In this document: positions 10,643 to 24,905 of the stretch, piece by piece | How the letters are laid out: each line of letters opens with the position of its first letter | How positions within the stretch are numbered: position 1 is the stretch's first letter | Assembly (NCBI RefSeq): GCF_009389715.1 | Contig: NC_052399.1 | Coordinates: 20,091,646-20,155,645 of the forward strand | Origin: Phoenix dactylifera | Lineage: Eukaryota; Streptophyta; Magnoliopsida; Arecales; Arecaceae | DNA: 64,000 bases | Direction: 5' to 3' | The notes under the pieces: model-generated | Seen by the model: only the letters and a program-made list of their open reading frames with translations | Told to the model about the DNA's origin: nothing | Database searches by the model: none | Position numbers and translations under genes: made by a program

Positions 10643-12847
10643 GAGATGATAAACCTGGTTAGTGATGCTTGGGTTTTGGCAAAAGTGGTCTCACTGATCA
10701 TTTCTTATTATTTATTTGGATGCTGGGATGGTTTTGTTTAGAAAATCCATCATATCTATTGACATGACTGCTATAAATAGATGATATGACTACTTGCATC
10801 ATCAATTTATATTGTTGGTAATGATAAATATGCAGCTTTTTTTTTTTTTAATACAAACGTAACTAAGATGACTCAGCTTGGAAGAAAATTAGGAGGATAA
10901 GATTGAGCATCATTTTCTTGTATTAACGTAAAAGACTTTACCAACATATATGGTTGGAACTCACTGATTGGTTGATAATTAATTTTTTATAAAATGACCC
11001 TTTTTATATCTTTATAATGGTTATATGTTGCATAACATATTTAGGATATAACTTACTGAAAATTTATATATGTTTGCATGTGATTGAGTTATTATTGCCC
11101 CGATTTGACTTTAAGAAACTTGATCAAAAATAAAATAACAAATTCAATTTTCTCATAGAAACTTTAAATTCAATTCAGCCTAATTTGTATAAAACTTGAT
11201 TAAGCTTGGAATCAAATTTTGGCTGAAATAGTCATTGAAAACAAAGCTAATTCATCTGCAGAATTAGATGCATTGCACTGTCATCTGCATTTAGTAGACT
11301 TAGTTTCTCATTTCGATATCCTTAATCAAAATAAAGAATTTGACAAAAAAAATGATATATCAACTATTTATTTGATGAGGCTTGCCCCGTAAATTAAGAG
11401 TTTGACGAATTTTTGTAGATTAATGCTACAGTGCTCCATGTTTTTCATAAGATTTGATGACTAAGGCTTGATCTTTTCATAACAAACTTAAAGTTCCTAT
11501 CTCATTTTAGAGTGTCTTCTTTCTTCCGTTTTTTTTTTTTTGTTATCCTACAATCTCTTTTCCTCTAACTCTGTCTGCTGGAGTGGATCATCCCCCTTGA
11601 CATGGAGAGCCGCATGTGGGTTAGAAAAAGATAGGGATGATAGCTGTACGGTCTCCAGTCTCCCCTCATTTTCTTCTTCTCCCATCCCCATGATATCTTC
11701 TTTCCACCGTATATCCAATCCCAAGGTTGCCCTGGAACCCATCCAATGTACCGTCCCTTTGGCGACGACCGCACGGGCAGCCCGCACCGTCCCAGCGACC
11801 GTTGCATTACCTCCGCCGCGGTCGGCTGCTGCACCTTCTTGGGCCACGCCACTTTCACTTCCGCTTTCGCTCATGACGGAGCCGCCGCCACCCACTTGTC
11901 CCCGTGCTACTTTCCATCGGAGATCCGCCATTGCTGATTGCGTTGCTGCAACCAAGGTTGCAAACCGACTAGAATAAGAGGTAACTGGATTGACCTCATG
12001 CAGTAGCATGATTCCGAGATTAGAGCTCTCCTTTCCAGTTTCCACCTCACGTACTCATAAAACAATGTCTATTTGAGAGAGAGACAGACAGAGGAAGGAA
12101 GCTGCAGGCACGCCTGGCACAGCGATGGGGGTGGATAACCCGGTCAAGGATCCGAAATCTCCTCTTAGGAAAGAGAAGAAGAGGATGGAGTAGTGGTTTT
12201 ACGCGTCCGATCCCGACGGTTGCGCGGAGCCCACCCACCTCCACCCCAAACCCCCGCGCCTCCACGAATATTCCCGCGTGAAGCCCAATTCCCGCCGCCG
12301 GAGTTACTCGCCGAGGCAAGTTAGGCTTCCTCGCCTTCGCCCAGTTAAGAAATATATATATATATATATATATAAAAAGCAATAAGGATAACAAAAAAAA
12401 ATCCTATCTCGGCTTAATTTTTTTTACAAAAAAAATCAGCGGACGGGGAAAAATCGAAAAAATAAGGGAAAAAGAAAGGAGGAGGGAAACAGATAACGGG
12501 GTCGGGGCTGCAGAAAAAAAACCAAGGACCGGGATACCGGGAGGGAGGGAGGGAGGCAGGTCACAGGTTTATGAAATCCGGCCAATAACTCCGGCAAAAA
12601 GGGCCGATAAGGAAAACAGAAAGCGGCAATCCCTACTTGCTGCTCTGCTTTCCCTTTTTTCCCCCTCTCGTTCCCGAACCCCCCCAACTCTCATCGCAGT
12701 CGCCTCATCATATATCCTCGCCCTCTTCTTTCTCTCCGGCATTTCATCAAATATCTTGCACTGCACTACTCAACGTCTCCTTCGAACTCTCCCTCTGAAA
12801 CAATACTCCCCCCTCCTCCCTGAAGGACCAAGTTAAATCTTAAGCCT
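10643..12847. other. Intergenic region upstream of the LRR pseudokinase
   Basis: AT-rich to about 11530, then a GC-rich island (11570-12330) whose overlapping open frames on both strands match no family I know. From 12600 the sequence is pyrimidine-rich, as in plant 5' UTRs and promoters. A (TA)n run lies at 12352-12374. Confidence 0.4.
12352..12374. repeat. (TA)n microsatellite
   Basis: Uninterrupted run of about eleven TA dinucleotides. Confidence 0.9.
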
Positions 12848-12860
12848 TTATATATATAAA
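12848..12860 (+). promoter_or_regulatory. Possible TATA box of the LRR pseudokinase gene
   Basis: A TATATATATAAAAG-like string about 210 bp upstream of the chosen ATG at 13071, followed by a purine-rich leader. Placement is typical, but the transcription start is unknown. Confidence 0.4.
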
Positions 12861-13070
12861 AGATGAGGGAGAGAAATCGGAAATTCACCGCCAAAAAATG
12901 AGCTCCTTGGATTGCCCAAGAGCTCTTTACGTAGATAGAAGGATTTTGAATACAGTTAGTTGTTGCTGCATGGCGTCATTCCCTCTTCAGATGATAGCAG
13001 AATGCGGCTATTAGGTGAATTTCGACGTTCCGAGGGATCGTCATCGCCGCTGCCCTTGGCATTGAGAGAG

Positions 13071-16000
13071 ATGGGAGGTAGATGGAGTCTTTTCGAGCTA
13101 CAGCTGTACAAGGTCTTGTGGGTTGTCTTGATGCTTCACCTGCAGAGTGATGAATGCCTGTCGCTTAATCTTGAAGGTTTATAATTTTTCTTTCTTTTCT
13201 TTATAACTATAATTTCTGGACGCTAGTTTAAGCTTTGTTTCCTAATGCTTGTACTGAAGGATTGGCTTTGTTGGAGTTTTGCTCGAAGGTGGAGGCTGAT
13301 CCTTATGGCGCCCTTGAAAATTGGGACCCTCTGGCCAACGACCCATGCAATTGGTCAGGTGTTCATTGCGTGGATGGTAAAGTAGAGATTTTGTAAGTCC
13401 ATTGTCGTTCTTTTAAGTCCATAACCTTTGAGAAACCTTTTATCGATCCTGTCATGATATGAATCATTCACATGAGGATGAAAGACTTGTATTTGTTCTT
13501 AGCTCATTGGCTGCGATGGCTTCTTCTGTTTTATTTGACATTTCGTCAAATGAATCCTGGTGGAGCTGCCACCATTTTTCTTAAAGAAAAGAAAAGAAAA
13601 GGCTGGAATCCCCGAACTGTGATTAGTTTGTGAGCAGTTTTTGTTAAATTTGACCATGCCTCATATCATTTACATTAAATAAATCTCTCCCACATTGTCT
13701 GTCCAGGTTTCTGAGGCCTGTCATTTCTATTAGTATTTTCTTGTACTTGCTGCTCCATAGCTTCCTCTTCGATACTCAGTGTTACTATTTAAGATGTGGA
13801 AGTCTTACTATTCTTCAATCTTCATCATCCTTTTATCTCACTCTCCTTCCCCTCTGCCCAACATATGGATCAATAAGATATTCCTGCCGTGACTACTAGC
13901 TTGCAAGATTTTGTCATCAGACTTGGCAGCATGGGATGAATGCAGCACTCTAAAAGCTTGTTTTCATTTCACCTCCACTTCTAGCTTTATGTAAAAGCTT
14001 GGAGAAGAAATAAATGGATGGGTATTGGGAAGCGCGAGAAGGAATATATTGATCAGATTGAAACCAATAAATGGAGGAAAAAAAATGATGTCAACAGATT
14101 CTTAAGCATATCATCAAGAAGATTATACAAAGCTTGTTGGTTTCTGTTAGTGTTAAACATAAAATATATACTTTACTGATGATCCTACAGCACATTATGA
14201 TATGGATAATTAGAGGCAGGAAAAAAAAAGCCTTTTGCATTACCTGGGACTATATCATCACTGTTTCTACGTAGTGCTGGTTTGGCATATCTTGGCAAGT
14301 TAATTGGCTCTTTATGCAGGGGAATGTATGAATTTGTATCATTTATCCCTCTAGCATGTGATGTAGATTGCTCATATAAAATTTATCATTGCTGAAGATT
14401 TTTATCTTTGCAGTTTCATGAACATGCTCTTCTGTACACCTATGATAATGAAATGGGCATCAAAAATCAAAATTTAATGCATGAACATGCCTGCAATGTC
14501 ATTTCCCTAACCCTGATCAAAAGCACAACATAGCTTGTTGGCCATGATTTGCATATATGTTGTCTATTCTAAATCAAACCTGATTGCACCTGTAGGGACC
14601 TAAAAGGAATGTCTTTGGGTGGAATGCTGGCACCTGAGCTTGGAAAACTTGCCCACTTGAGATCTCTGTAAGATTTATCTTTGCTTTGTACTGCACTCCA
14701 GCCTACTCAATCAATTTCATTGGCTGTGGATTTCATATTTTTTGTATTGTCAGTTTCTAAGTTCTATGACCATAAAGATGGATAGCTTTGGCATTAGTTA
14801 TGCTAGGCTCTTAATAGACAATTTGATGAATGATAATCTTTATGGATGGCAACACATTGACTTCTTATTGAGTCCATTTTGCTACTTTCATGATTATCAT
14901 CTTCCAAAACTACATTTATTGTCAGTAATTTTTTGGTAAGTTCTTGGCTTGTTGTAGAAAAATTAGAGGTTCTCAACCAATAAAGGTTCTCTTCTTATAC
15001 TGAATAGAAGTTTGTTGCATGATTTATCGTTTGAAAATATGATAGATTTTATGTTAGGCTGTTTAAAGTAATCTAGTGATGTTTTAACTTATAAATCCTC
15101 ATGAGAAATAATGAACCATGCAAATCTTTGGTATTAATGGCACCTTGCAACTTATGTGGAAGAGTGAAATGTCACGATGTTGCTCAGGAAAGCAATCTTG
15201 TTGAACCTGAAAGTGTACTTTCTTGACAAAATGAACCTTATTATCTTCAAATCAATCTTCTCTAAATTCACTTTCCTTAAATCTCCTTCCAAGGTCATGG
15301 ACGAATCTAATGGAACCATCAACCATGTTTTATAACCGAACAAGGTTACAGAAGCAACTGGCCTCACATCTATAACGCATGCTGGAACACGAATAATATT
15401 CGAGCCTGAATGGGGCTGACGGGTCTAGTTTTTAAAACATGAGCCACCTGGCAAAAGCTCAGATTCCCTATGTGCATCCCTACCTGCAGATTTAACAGCA
15501 TGTGCTTCTATGCCCCCCATCCCACCCCAAAACCAAAAAAAAAAAAGCATGCACTTTGTGCAAATATGATGCTTATTGTGATATCAATCAACATACCATT
15601 TAAATCTTTTTCTTAGTTATTATATCACAGATGAACTGAATCATCTATAATATATCATATTCAATTGTTTTCATCTAACTAATTATGGGAAATATTTAAT
15701 GATGAAATAATTGGTTGAATTTTTGCGTACTGTTTACTTTTAGATTAAAAAAATAGCTAATATCATTATCATCACTAGCATCATTATTATCTTCTTGGTT
15801 ATATATAAATACTCTTCTTTTGTATGCAGTGTGCTTTCTAAGAATAATTTCTCAGGAGTTATACCTAAGGAGATTGGAGGGCTGACCATGTTGGAGCTCT
15901 TGGATTTGAGGAGAAATAATTTGAGTGGGAGAATTCCGGTGGAGATAGGGGAAATGCTATCACTTAAGTGCCTGTGAGTCAACAATGACATTATTTTTTT

Positions 16001-19000
16001 GCTTTTATGCTCTAAATTTGAACTTATGTGGCATGTTTTTTTATATTGGATCAGTCTGCTTTCTCATAACAAACTTCAAGATGGCAAACTTTCGATTGAG
16101 AAGCTTAATATGCTTTCAGAGATAGAATGTAGCCGAGGTCGTTCTGGTGATGTGGCTACTGAAATTGGCCGTATAAACAGAAAGGTTGGAGTTGGACAGT
16201 GGTAAGTGACCGTCATTTCTCTATATGGTAATGGCAGCTGTACATGTTAATAGCAACATAAAAGCTTTAATAAACCTTGTAAATGATATATTTTTTTAAT
16301 CCAATAATTTTCTGATTATATGGTTTTGGAATGATTTACTACATAATCTACCATGTCTTTAATCTTTCTGCTCTTGACTTTGTGCATGTTTGAAATTAAG
16401 AGTATACATATTCTAATGAGGCTAGAATGCTTTCAGTGGCAGAGCCAAAGCTCCCTCTTCTCTCCAAAGTATTCCCCCTTATCCCCCCCGACCCCCCAAC
16501 CGCACTTGCTCCCACCAAAGATTGTGGTTGCCATGTTTCCCTTCCATGGGTCCCACTTCCTAATCCTTCCACAGTAATAAACAGTCAATGTTTTTCTATC
16601 TTCTCACTTCCTAATCCTATTTGTATATGTATAATTTTGCTTGTTAACTATATTACAGTCATTCTTTTTGTGTCCGCTTGATATATAGGCAAGTGACCTT
16701 CAAAATAAATGATTTCTAATTTTTAGATATTTTGTGCATTGTAAATCATAATCGATGGTGTAGATTTTCATCTTGAGAGGGCTATCATTGATTTTTGTCA
16801 AGAAGCATTTCAGGTCAAATGCTCTCAAAAGCATCTAGCTTAACCCTATATAATCTATAGTATATTAAAATGAGAGGGTCGCGGCCAAAGATATATCAAA
16901 TTTTTTTTCAATCAAATTCATGGATATTTTGTGTAAAACTTTATTAAAGAAAAACTTTCTAATAGGATATGGTTTAAAACTTTAAATATTAGATAAATAA
17001 TGTCTAGTTGCTTAACTACCTCTCTAGTACATAATCTCTAACTGACCTTGACTCCCCAGACTCATCTGTACGGTTGATTGACATGGTATTCTTGATATAT
17101 ATGCTATTTTTAGTTTCACTTGGTTGACATTGATACTTCTGCTATATTGGACCTAGAAAAATTGTGGTCTGAAGTGTGCTAGGGTTAAGGATAGATTAAA
17201 TAGACTTACTTAATGTTAATTCCTTTTTGCTATTGACAATTGATAGCAGCAGGTGTGCAAATCCAGATCTTTTGGCAATCAAGAAACAATTCCACAAAGG
17301 ATTGGCGATCCTCAAAAAAATCTTTTAAATCTTTAATTGTATATTATATCCATGAAGAGTATGAAAGGCTGATTTTTTGTGCTTTATGTGCCTAATTGCA
17401 GATATCTTGATCAAGATTCTCTATATGTTTATTCCATCATAAAGCACGAAAGATATGTTTCCATCTGCATTCATGCATATATCTTCACATACATACATTC
17501 ACACAAACACAAACATTGAGACATGAATTTCTTCTATCTGCATATGGCTCCTTTTCGCCATTATTCTTTTTGTAGATCAAACTAATATTTTTGGCATATA
17601 CTATACTGAGCATGTATATATATTAAAACCTCAACTTCTGGCAAAGTGGTCTGCAGCAACTGAAAGAGGCTAACTCCATTGTGTTCTCATTCAAAATAAG
17701 ACTTCTTAGTTTTCTTGTCATTTGTCCTTTATTTTTTCAGTTGTTAACATCTTGCCCTTTTATGAAACTATCTGGGTCTTTCTTATTTATATTTTTTATT
17801 TTTTTTAATGCTTCCAATAAGGAAATCTCCTGTGTTATAGGATCAAGTTCAAAAGGGGCTTTCCTGCACAGAGTCACAGAGGGAAACATGACACTGACTT
17901 ACCAAGTGAGTAAGATACTCTTTTACTGGTAAAGATAATCTTCATAACCATAACCAAACATGTTATATAGGCCTTCTGACATTTATATTCTTCTGTCTGC
18001 TGCAGGTTTCACTGACCCATATCTTGTGGAAAATGCACCGCACATTGTAAATTCTGTTCGTCGTAAGCTACTTCAGGAAGCTCACAATCTTCCCGCTGCT
18101 CCAGTAAAAGGTGCCACTCCTCAAGAATCTGCTGATGTGCCATCTATTGGAACTGGCTCATTTCAGGCAGTTCCAGAAAACGGGAGTGGTAAGGACCTAC
18201 TTGCAGCGCCTGCTTCTAGTTCACCTCATACCCAAGTCGCACCTCCAAAGGAAAGCAATACAAAGGATAACAACTCTGCACTAAGTGGAATAATGGGAAA
18301 GTGGGGGTATATTCTCGTACTTCCGGGGCTTGTTTTACTTCTTACCATTACTGGAAGCATTTTCATGTGCCGCAGCCAGGGAGGGGAAAAAATGGGTCCT
18401 TGGAAGACTGGCCTAACTGGTCAGTTGCAGAAAGCACTTATTACAGGTGATATTTTATTATCACTTCCATTTTTTAAGACAACATTCTCATTGAATGTGC
18501 AAGATGGCCAAATACTGTTTATGCATGACACTGCATTAAATGGAAAGAATTTTTAAAAAAATGAAGATCTTGTACTTCTTCATATATTCCAGGTTTTTTT
18601 TTAAGAAATTCATATTTCCAGGTATTAATATAATATTTTTTATTTATATTATCCATGTTTTAGTAGCAGCTCAATGAGAGCACATCCAACAATGAAGAGA
18701 AATAAATACAAATGGTGATCTGTTTTTATTAACGGAGCTTGAGGTTGCAGTTACTGATTCATGACATCCCACACACAATGGGGATGGCTATACGTCCCTG
18801 CAGAGATCAATGAGGTACAAATAGATCGGTTAACAAGTCATATGCAAAGAGATGTACGCATGGCTTGAACTTGATGATGCTATAATTGGTTACTCAAGCT
18901 CAGTCAGGTTTGCGACTTCAGGGAGAGGACTGGTGTGGAAACAGTGGATTGTTAATTATTTGAAAACTCTTTCAAAAATTCAATGATTTGCTCTACCAAT

Positions 19001-22000
19001 TGTAGATGCTGTAGGGAGAGTCGAGATCAATCTAAGTATTATTTAGCCACTTGTTGTATAATGAAATTGGGAACCTGTACAACATTACCATTTATCACAC
19101 TAAAGTGGTAGAGATTAGTGACATTGACACCCATATGATGTAGCCATCTATAGCCAAATAACCTTGCAAAGTATCCTTGTCATTGCATGATGCTCAGCCT
19201 TAGTTTTGGAATGAGAGATGATATCATGATTTTTCACTTTTTCAACTACTAAAGAAAATAATGCTTCCCCTCAAAGTTCTCCCAGAAAGGTTTAACTGGG
19301 TCCCTCTCATTTGTGGGTAGTGCATGCTCACAAAACAGTGCTCCTAAAGTAATATACATCTCTCTTCTAGCACTGAAACAAATGTTTGCCTGCCCAATCC
19401 GTCGTAAACGGTGTGGAGCTCTAGCAAGTTCTGACATAAAGATAAAAGCAAGAAGTGAGAGGAGCAAGTGATGATGTTATGTAGGTACAATATAATATGT
19501 GGAATGAATGTGGCACCTGATACTATGATGTTGGTATCAGATAATTGTTTAGTGCCGCAAACAATACGAGCTATATCAAGTGGGGGAAATTTTTTTCCCT
19601 TTAACATGGCTCTCAATGATATGATCTATGGTGTTGGTTCTGGAAGAGGCTCTTCATGTTAGGATATAGCTATATTCATTTATCAGAAGTCATTTGAGTC
19701 ATTTACGTAAGTGAAATTTATAAGCTGTGTCGTGATTCATAACAAGCAGACATGTGGAAGGCACCAACTCAAGGGATCCAACAAAATTTATGCATTGATA
19801 ACCTTGACCTTCTATGTCCTTTTGATGTACAAAATTTTCATTTTCTTAATGTGTTGGTGATGGGTTTCCATATTTAAATCAAAGAAGAGAAAAAGAAGAA
19901 ATAATGAAAGAAACAGAAAGTATAGATGACCAAAATAGCCACTTAACCTGAAAAAATGTTGCTTTAGAAGGCATTTGCAGAAGAACCATCATGATGTTGA
20001 GAGCAATTTCTTTGTAAATATGATGTTCAATTAAGCTGGAGTTGATGAAAAATGGCCTGGTCATATAAGCTCAATTTGAATACTTACATGGATTACAATA
20101 CGAGCACTTAAAACTTGGTGCATCATATGACATTGCCAATTGGCTTCTTTGACTTGCCAATCTTTCTAAGTATATAAAGCTTTGTACATTGGCTAAAGGG
20201 TAAAAAAAAGGTACTTGTTGAAAGCGGGCATTGCACACAAAGTGGCGCCGTAAAAGTATAATCTTAATGGTAATTACCAAATTCAAAAGTAATTTGAAGA
20301 CTTTCTTGCCATTGACTTTCATGGCTTGTTTGGCCCCTTAGCAGTACATTATTGTGGGAGTATTTGCTAGAGATAATACTGAAGAAAGAGTTAGTCCGCA
20401 CTTCAGTTTCCTTTTGTTAATTTTCATTTATTCCTCTTATATTCAAATACTGTTGCTATACTAATAGTAGATGTGGCAGTGTGCATGATACACATGACTC
20501 TGTAGTAAGCCTTTTTATTATAAGTTGGGTTTAGAGCTTACATTCCAAGAGTTTTTGTCACCAATTGGCAATCCTATAAAATATGCCTTTTAGAGCAGTG
20601 CATCAAATAATAAAGTTTCTAATGTAAATATTGTTTTTCATCATATAGGATTTTTATAGTCTAAATATTTCACTAGATTTGCATTTTCTTCAGGGGTGCC
20701 AAAATTACAACGATCAGAACTGGAAGCTGCTTGTGAGGACTTCAGCAACATTTTAAATTCTTATCCAGATTGTACTATGTTTAAGGGGACATTGTCAAGT
20801 GGGGTTGAGATAGCTGTTATCTCTACCAAGATTGCATCTACCATAGATTGGTCAAGGCGTTCAGAAATGCGTTTTAGAAGAAAGGTTTGCCATTCTCTTG
20901 TTATTTTATGCACTTTGAACAATAATTCACGTTGGCACATATCAGTTATTAATATATATACATATATATATTTTTCTTTTATCCGTATTGTGCAGATAGA
21001 CACTTTATCACAAGTAAATCATAAAAACTTTGTCAATCTTATTGGTTACTGCAAGGAAGATGAACCCTTTATGAGGATGATGGTGTTTGAGTATGCTCCC
21101 AATGGGACTCTATTTGACCATCTTCATGGTAGGAATACGGAGTTCTTGATCTGATGAATTTGTTGGATATTAAGAGGACTATAAATGGAAAGAATATAAT
21201 GATGGAATTTCTGGCTTTGCAGTCAAACTATTTGAACCTCTTGACTGGGGTGCTAGAATGAGGATTATTATGGGCATAGCTTATTGCCTTCAGTACATGC
21301 ACCATGAGCTCAACCCACCTGTGTCATTCTCTAATCTGCAATCAAATTCTATCTTTCTGACGGACGATTATGCTGCCAAGGTACATTAATATATGTGCCT
21401 GTGTACAACTTTTTTCCATACTCTTTGGCTATAAACTGATCATCTTCTACAGATTGCCGATCTTAGTATGTGGAAAGAATTTACTGCAGCTGCTGCTAAA
21501 CGAAATACATCTGGGGATGATTTGGATCTCTCTGGATCACCTTTCAGTGATCCTGGGACCAACATTTACAGTTTTGGATTGATTACTTTAGAAATCATTT
21601 CTGGAAAGCTTCCATATTCTGAAGAGCAAGGTTCCCTCCTGAATTGGGTAAGACCTTGTTTTTCATCCTTGGGCACAACAACTTATGGAGTATACCAATT
21701 TGTGTGGCTTTTTCTTGTTATTTGTTTGCATGTGTGAAAGTTCCATTAATGCTAGAAATTAGTAGTCATATCCCGTAATCCTTTTTCTCAAAACTTGCAA
21801 AAGTAACGGCTTATTTTCTTGAACATTGCCAAACATATTTTCGCTACCAATTTATCTCATTTGCTAAATTTACAGGCTATGGAATATTTGAATGATAAGC
21901 GTAACATTAGGCATCTGGTTGATCCCACATTGAAGAATTATAAAGACAGTGAGTTAGATATTGTATGCGAGGTAATTCAAGAATGCATTCATCCAGATCC

Positions 22001-22136
22001 AAAGCACAGGCCAAATATGAAGGAGATAACTGCTAAATTAAGGGAAGTGCTGGCGATCTCACCTGATGCAGCAACACCAAGACTTTCTCCTCTTTGGTGG
22101 GCAGAGCTTGAGATCCTCTCAATGGAAGCAAGTTAA
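13071..22136 (+). CDS. LRR receptor-like pseudokinase, At1g63430/MRH1-like
   Basis: Thirteen exons join in phase to about 703 aa: 13071-13176, 13260-13392, 14596-14667, 15830-15973, 16055-16201, 17647-17708, 17841-17909, 18006-18446, 20694-20884, 20996-21128, 21223-21380, 21453-21647, 21876-22136. The borders of exons 5-7 are the least certain. The ATG at 13071 opens a signal peptide (MGGRWSLFELQLYKVLWVVL); an upstream in-frame ATG at 13002 would spoil it. Next come a DPCNWSGVHC LRR cap, two to three short LRRs, an RRKLLQE juncture, a Ser/Pro/Ala-rich stalk, one membrane span (GYILVLPGLVLLLTITGSIF) and a kinase-like domain starting VPKLQRSELEAACEDFSN. Catalytic residues are missing: no Lys in EIAVIST, no HRD (FSNLQSNS), and IADLS in place of DFG. 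The C-terminus LSPLWWAELEILSMEAS is typical of this clade. Presumably it is a plasma-membrane co-receptor or scaffold. Introns 2, 3, 5 and 8 exceed 1 kb and hold no recognised gene. Confidence 0.9.
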
Positions 22137-22310
22137 TAGAAAAATTGTAACTGGTTAGCTCCATTGTATTCCACTTTGTAGAGTTAATGCAAAATATTTG
22201 TGTCAGTGTTGCTTCTCCTTGTCCCATGTTGATTTCACTGTACCACCCACTCTCCATATCCGGCCCAACGGAATTCTCTCCTATTCTTTTTCTTCTCCAC
22301 TGACATTTTA

Positions 22311-22316
22311 AATAAA
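22311..22316 (+). terminator. Poly(A) signal AATAAA of the LRR pseudokinase
   Basis: AATAAA lies 175 bp after the stop codon, within T-rich sequence, a normal distance for a plant 3' UTR. Confidence 0.45.
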
Positions 22317-24905
22317 GTGTGATCCATGGGGTCATACATGGTTTATTTAATCTCCCCACTTACACTGTGAGAGAGACTGGGATGTGCAAATATCTGAGTG
22401 CTTGGATTGGAGGCCTTTCTACAACATATTTATTGCAAATTTTGTAAAATTCTAATCCAACAGTCGTTCACAATGGATTGATAATGACAGGTTCAAAGTT
22501 CTAAACTCCTTTTTGATCATTTTCTTTTTCTATTTTAATTTCAAGGTTTGGTTGTTCTATCTATAACTAAGTGTGATATTGTCATAAACAAGTGCTTAAA
22601 GAGCATTATATAGGATGGCCTTTCAAAAAACAGCGATGGTTGCTGCACCTCTCTTTTTTTATCATGGGGTTGTTGTTTTTTCTCTTAGTCAAGTCGTTGA
22701 CAGCAAGCGGATGGGTACGTGACCATGCGATAGCTCTTTGACGGGCAGGCAGCAATGTTACTTGCACTGAAATGGAACGCATGGTAGCTATTGATCAGTG
22801 GAAGCAATTACTGGCTTTTTTTTCCTTCTGAGGAACACAGTAGTAGACTAGTAGTTAGCTTGGTGCCAGTCTGCTCATAATTTAGCAAAAGTTTGCAACT
22901 TCCCAAAAAGATTCTTTGCATCTTTTCGCAGCCGACTGAAATCGGGAAGGAGGAAAAAAAATGTGAGGTATTCTGAAAATTTAGGTATGATCGTAGCGAA
23001 GGCTTTTGCCACCATGTTTAAGCAAAGTTGAAACGGCTATGTTTCAACTACTGGTTATATATCTAGGATTATTGTTATGTCTAGTCCTTCAAAAAGCCCC
23101 TCCAAATATATGAAACTAGAACCTCATTTCCTTAAATCCTATAATGAATGATGCATGCAAATAGGCAGTAGCCTTGATTATTAATTTGATTTCTTTTTAC
23201 CGAACTTGCCTCCATTCAGATTCATGGTATCTAGTGATACGACGTCGATTTTTAGTGGCAAAATGGGCCACGAGTTGCTACTTAAATCCTTGCTAACAAA
23301 TTAGATCTGGATCCGGGCTGATTTTTCAAATATTCTAGGCTATATGAGCGATGCTAACCGAAATCAATCAGGAGCACGGATCCTCTCCAGCGTATGTGTG
23401 GCACCTGAGTGACGTGCAGTGTGGATGGCTGCCATCAAGAGATAGATGGCCACCGAACAAGACAGTCCACGAGCACGTACCATGTCATACAAAACATATT
23501 ATTTGATAGTCGTCCATCTCGGCCATCCAAGGATCTGTGCACTGCAGAGGATCTCGGGACTACATGTTCACTGCACAGCAGAGCCAAAGTCCATAACCTT
23601 GGTCCACAATTCATGGCTGACACTGGTCCTAGTCATAGCAAAATTTTATCTTGTTCAAGGTCACATAACATATTGGATTGTCAATGGAGAGGATGATTAA
23701 TAGCAAACTATAGAGGAGATTTATTACTCACCCATCGAGAGAAATCGATGGCGGTCTAAATTATTGAGAGAAGGCAAGGGGCCCCCCAAAATCTCATGCA
23801 AGGGACAATATTTGCGTGCACAGCTTCTTGATAGTGTCATGTTGTCTTGCTCCTCTAGGTGTCCAAAAGTTAGTAACATGGGTCTAACAAGACCCATGAC
23901 GATATCAGTCCGCCATCAAGTTTTCTCACGTGTGGCCTGGGACAGGGCTTATTTTGCTACAAATGGTTGTTACAGTTTCCATGACTTTTTCTTTTCATTT
24001 TTTGAGCGAATAGTTTCCATGACATCTTTGATTTCAATATCTCAGATTCATTTTCGATTAGTGTTCTTGGGAAACACGCGCTTTGGACGGATAACATCAA
24101 AATAGAGCATGTAGGTCATATGTGGTGATAACACCAAAGATATATAGCTTTCCAAAATATAATTACATAGGAAAAGAAACAGTAATGTCCCTAAAACATC
24201 ACATGATTATTTAGAACATACTCCTGGTAGACTTTGAGGTTAATAAACCATTATAGTCAATAACCATGTAAATGGAAGCACTTCTTGATGTGCAAACTGT
24301 TTAAATCTCGACGTGCCAATCTAAAAATAAAACTTCTCCTTACATAGTTCTAGTCCCTTGACAAAGATGGTAGCTGCAAAACATCCACAACCCAAAGTTT
24401 AGTACATGTTTTGCACCACAAAGAATGGTACGTACTCTGACAGCCGCCTTGTTGCTCATATTGGAAACAAATGGTTCTCACCTATCTCAGAGATGGATGG
24501 TTCTTCTTCAATACTCCGATGGGATAAATGAGAGTTGTCCATCTCCCAGATGGATGATATGGTAGCTATTTATAGTAGTACAGCGGAGCAAAAATCGCAC
24601 CCCATATTGGGATGCTAAATTATGTAGTAGAGATTGTGCAAGCTCTTTATTTTGAGATGAGTGATGTGGTTACTGTTTTTGTATGTACTATTCTCTATGG
24701 TGCAAAATGCGATCCTTCCCACCTTGTGTCTCAAGAATAAGACCCTAGAAACCTCACCTGTCTCGCAGGCATAACCTGTCTTTAGCCAATCGATTTCTCC
24801 ATATCGAGTGAGGCGGAGGCCAAGAGTTAATGTCCTCGTACTCGGAGATAGATAAAAACGTGCGTGTTTGTGTGTGTGTGTGTGTGTTATCCAGGCGGCC
24901 AAGAG
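22317..24905. other. Intergenic, no gene recognised
   Basis: Mixed-composition sequence with only short open frames, none of which resembles a known protein. It contains a (GT)n microsatellite at about 24866-24888. The rest is probably old repeat sequence too decayed to classify by eye. Confidence 0.4.

Noticed and set aside
11548-12045. 165-codon open frame on the minus strand
   Set aside because: No known family, and similar-length open frames overlap on the + strand in the same GC-rich island.
16429-16700. CAGTGGCAGAGCCAAAGCTCC, resembling the start of some hAT elements
   Set aside because: No inverted partner end or 8-bp duplication was found in the intron.
19249-20322. Several 60-90 codon minus-strand frames in intron 8 of the LRR pseudokinase
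   Set aside because: No motifs of transposon or cellular proteins could be recognised; probably chance frames or very old repeat.
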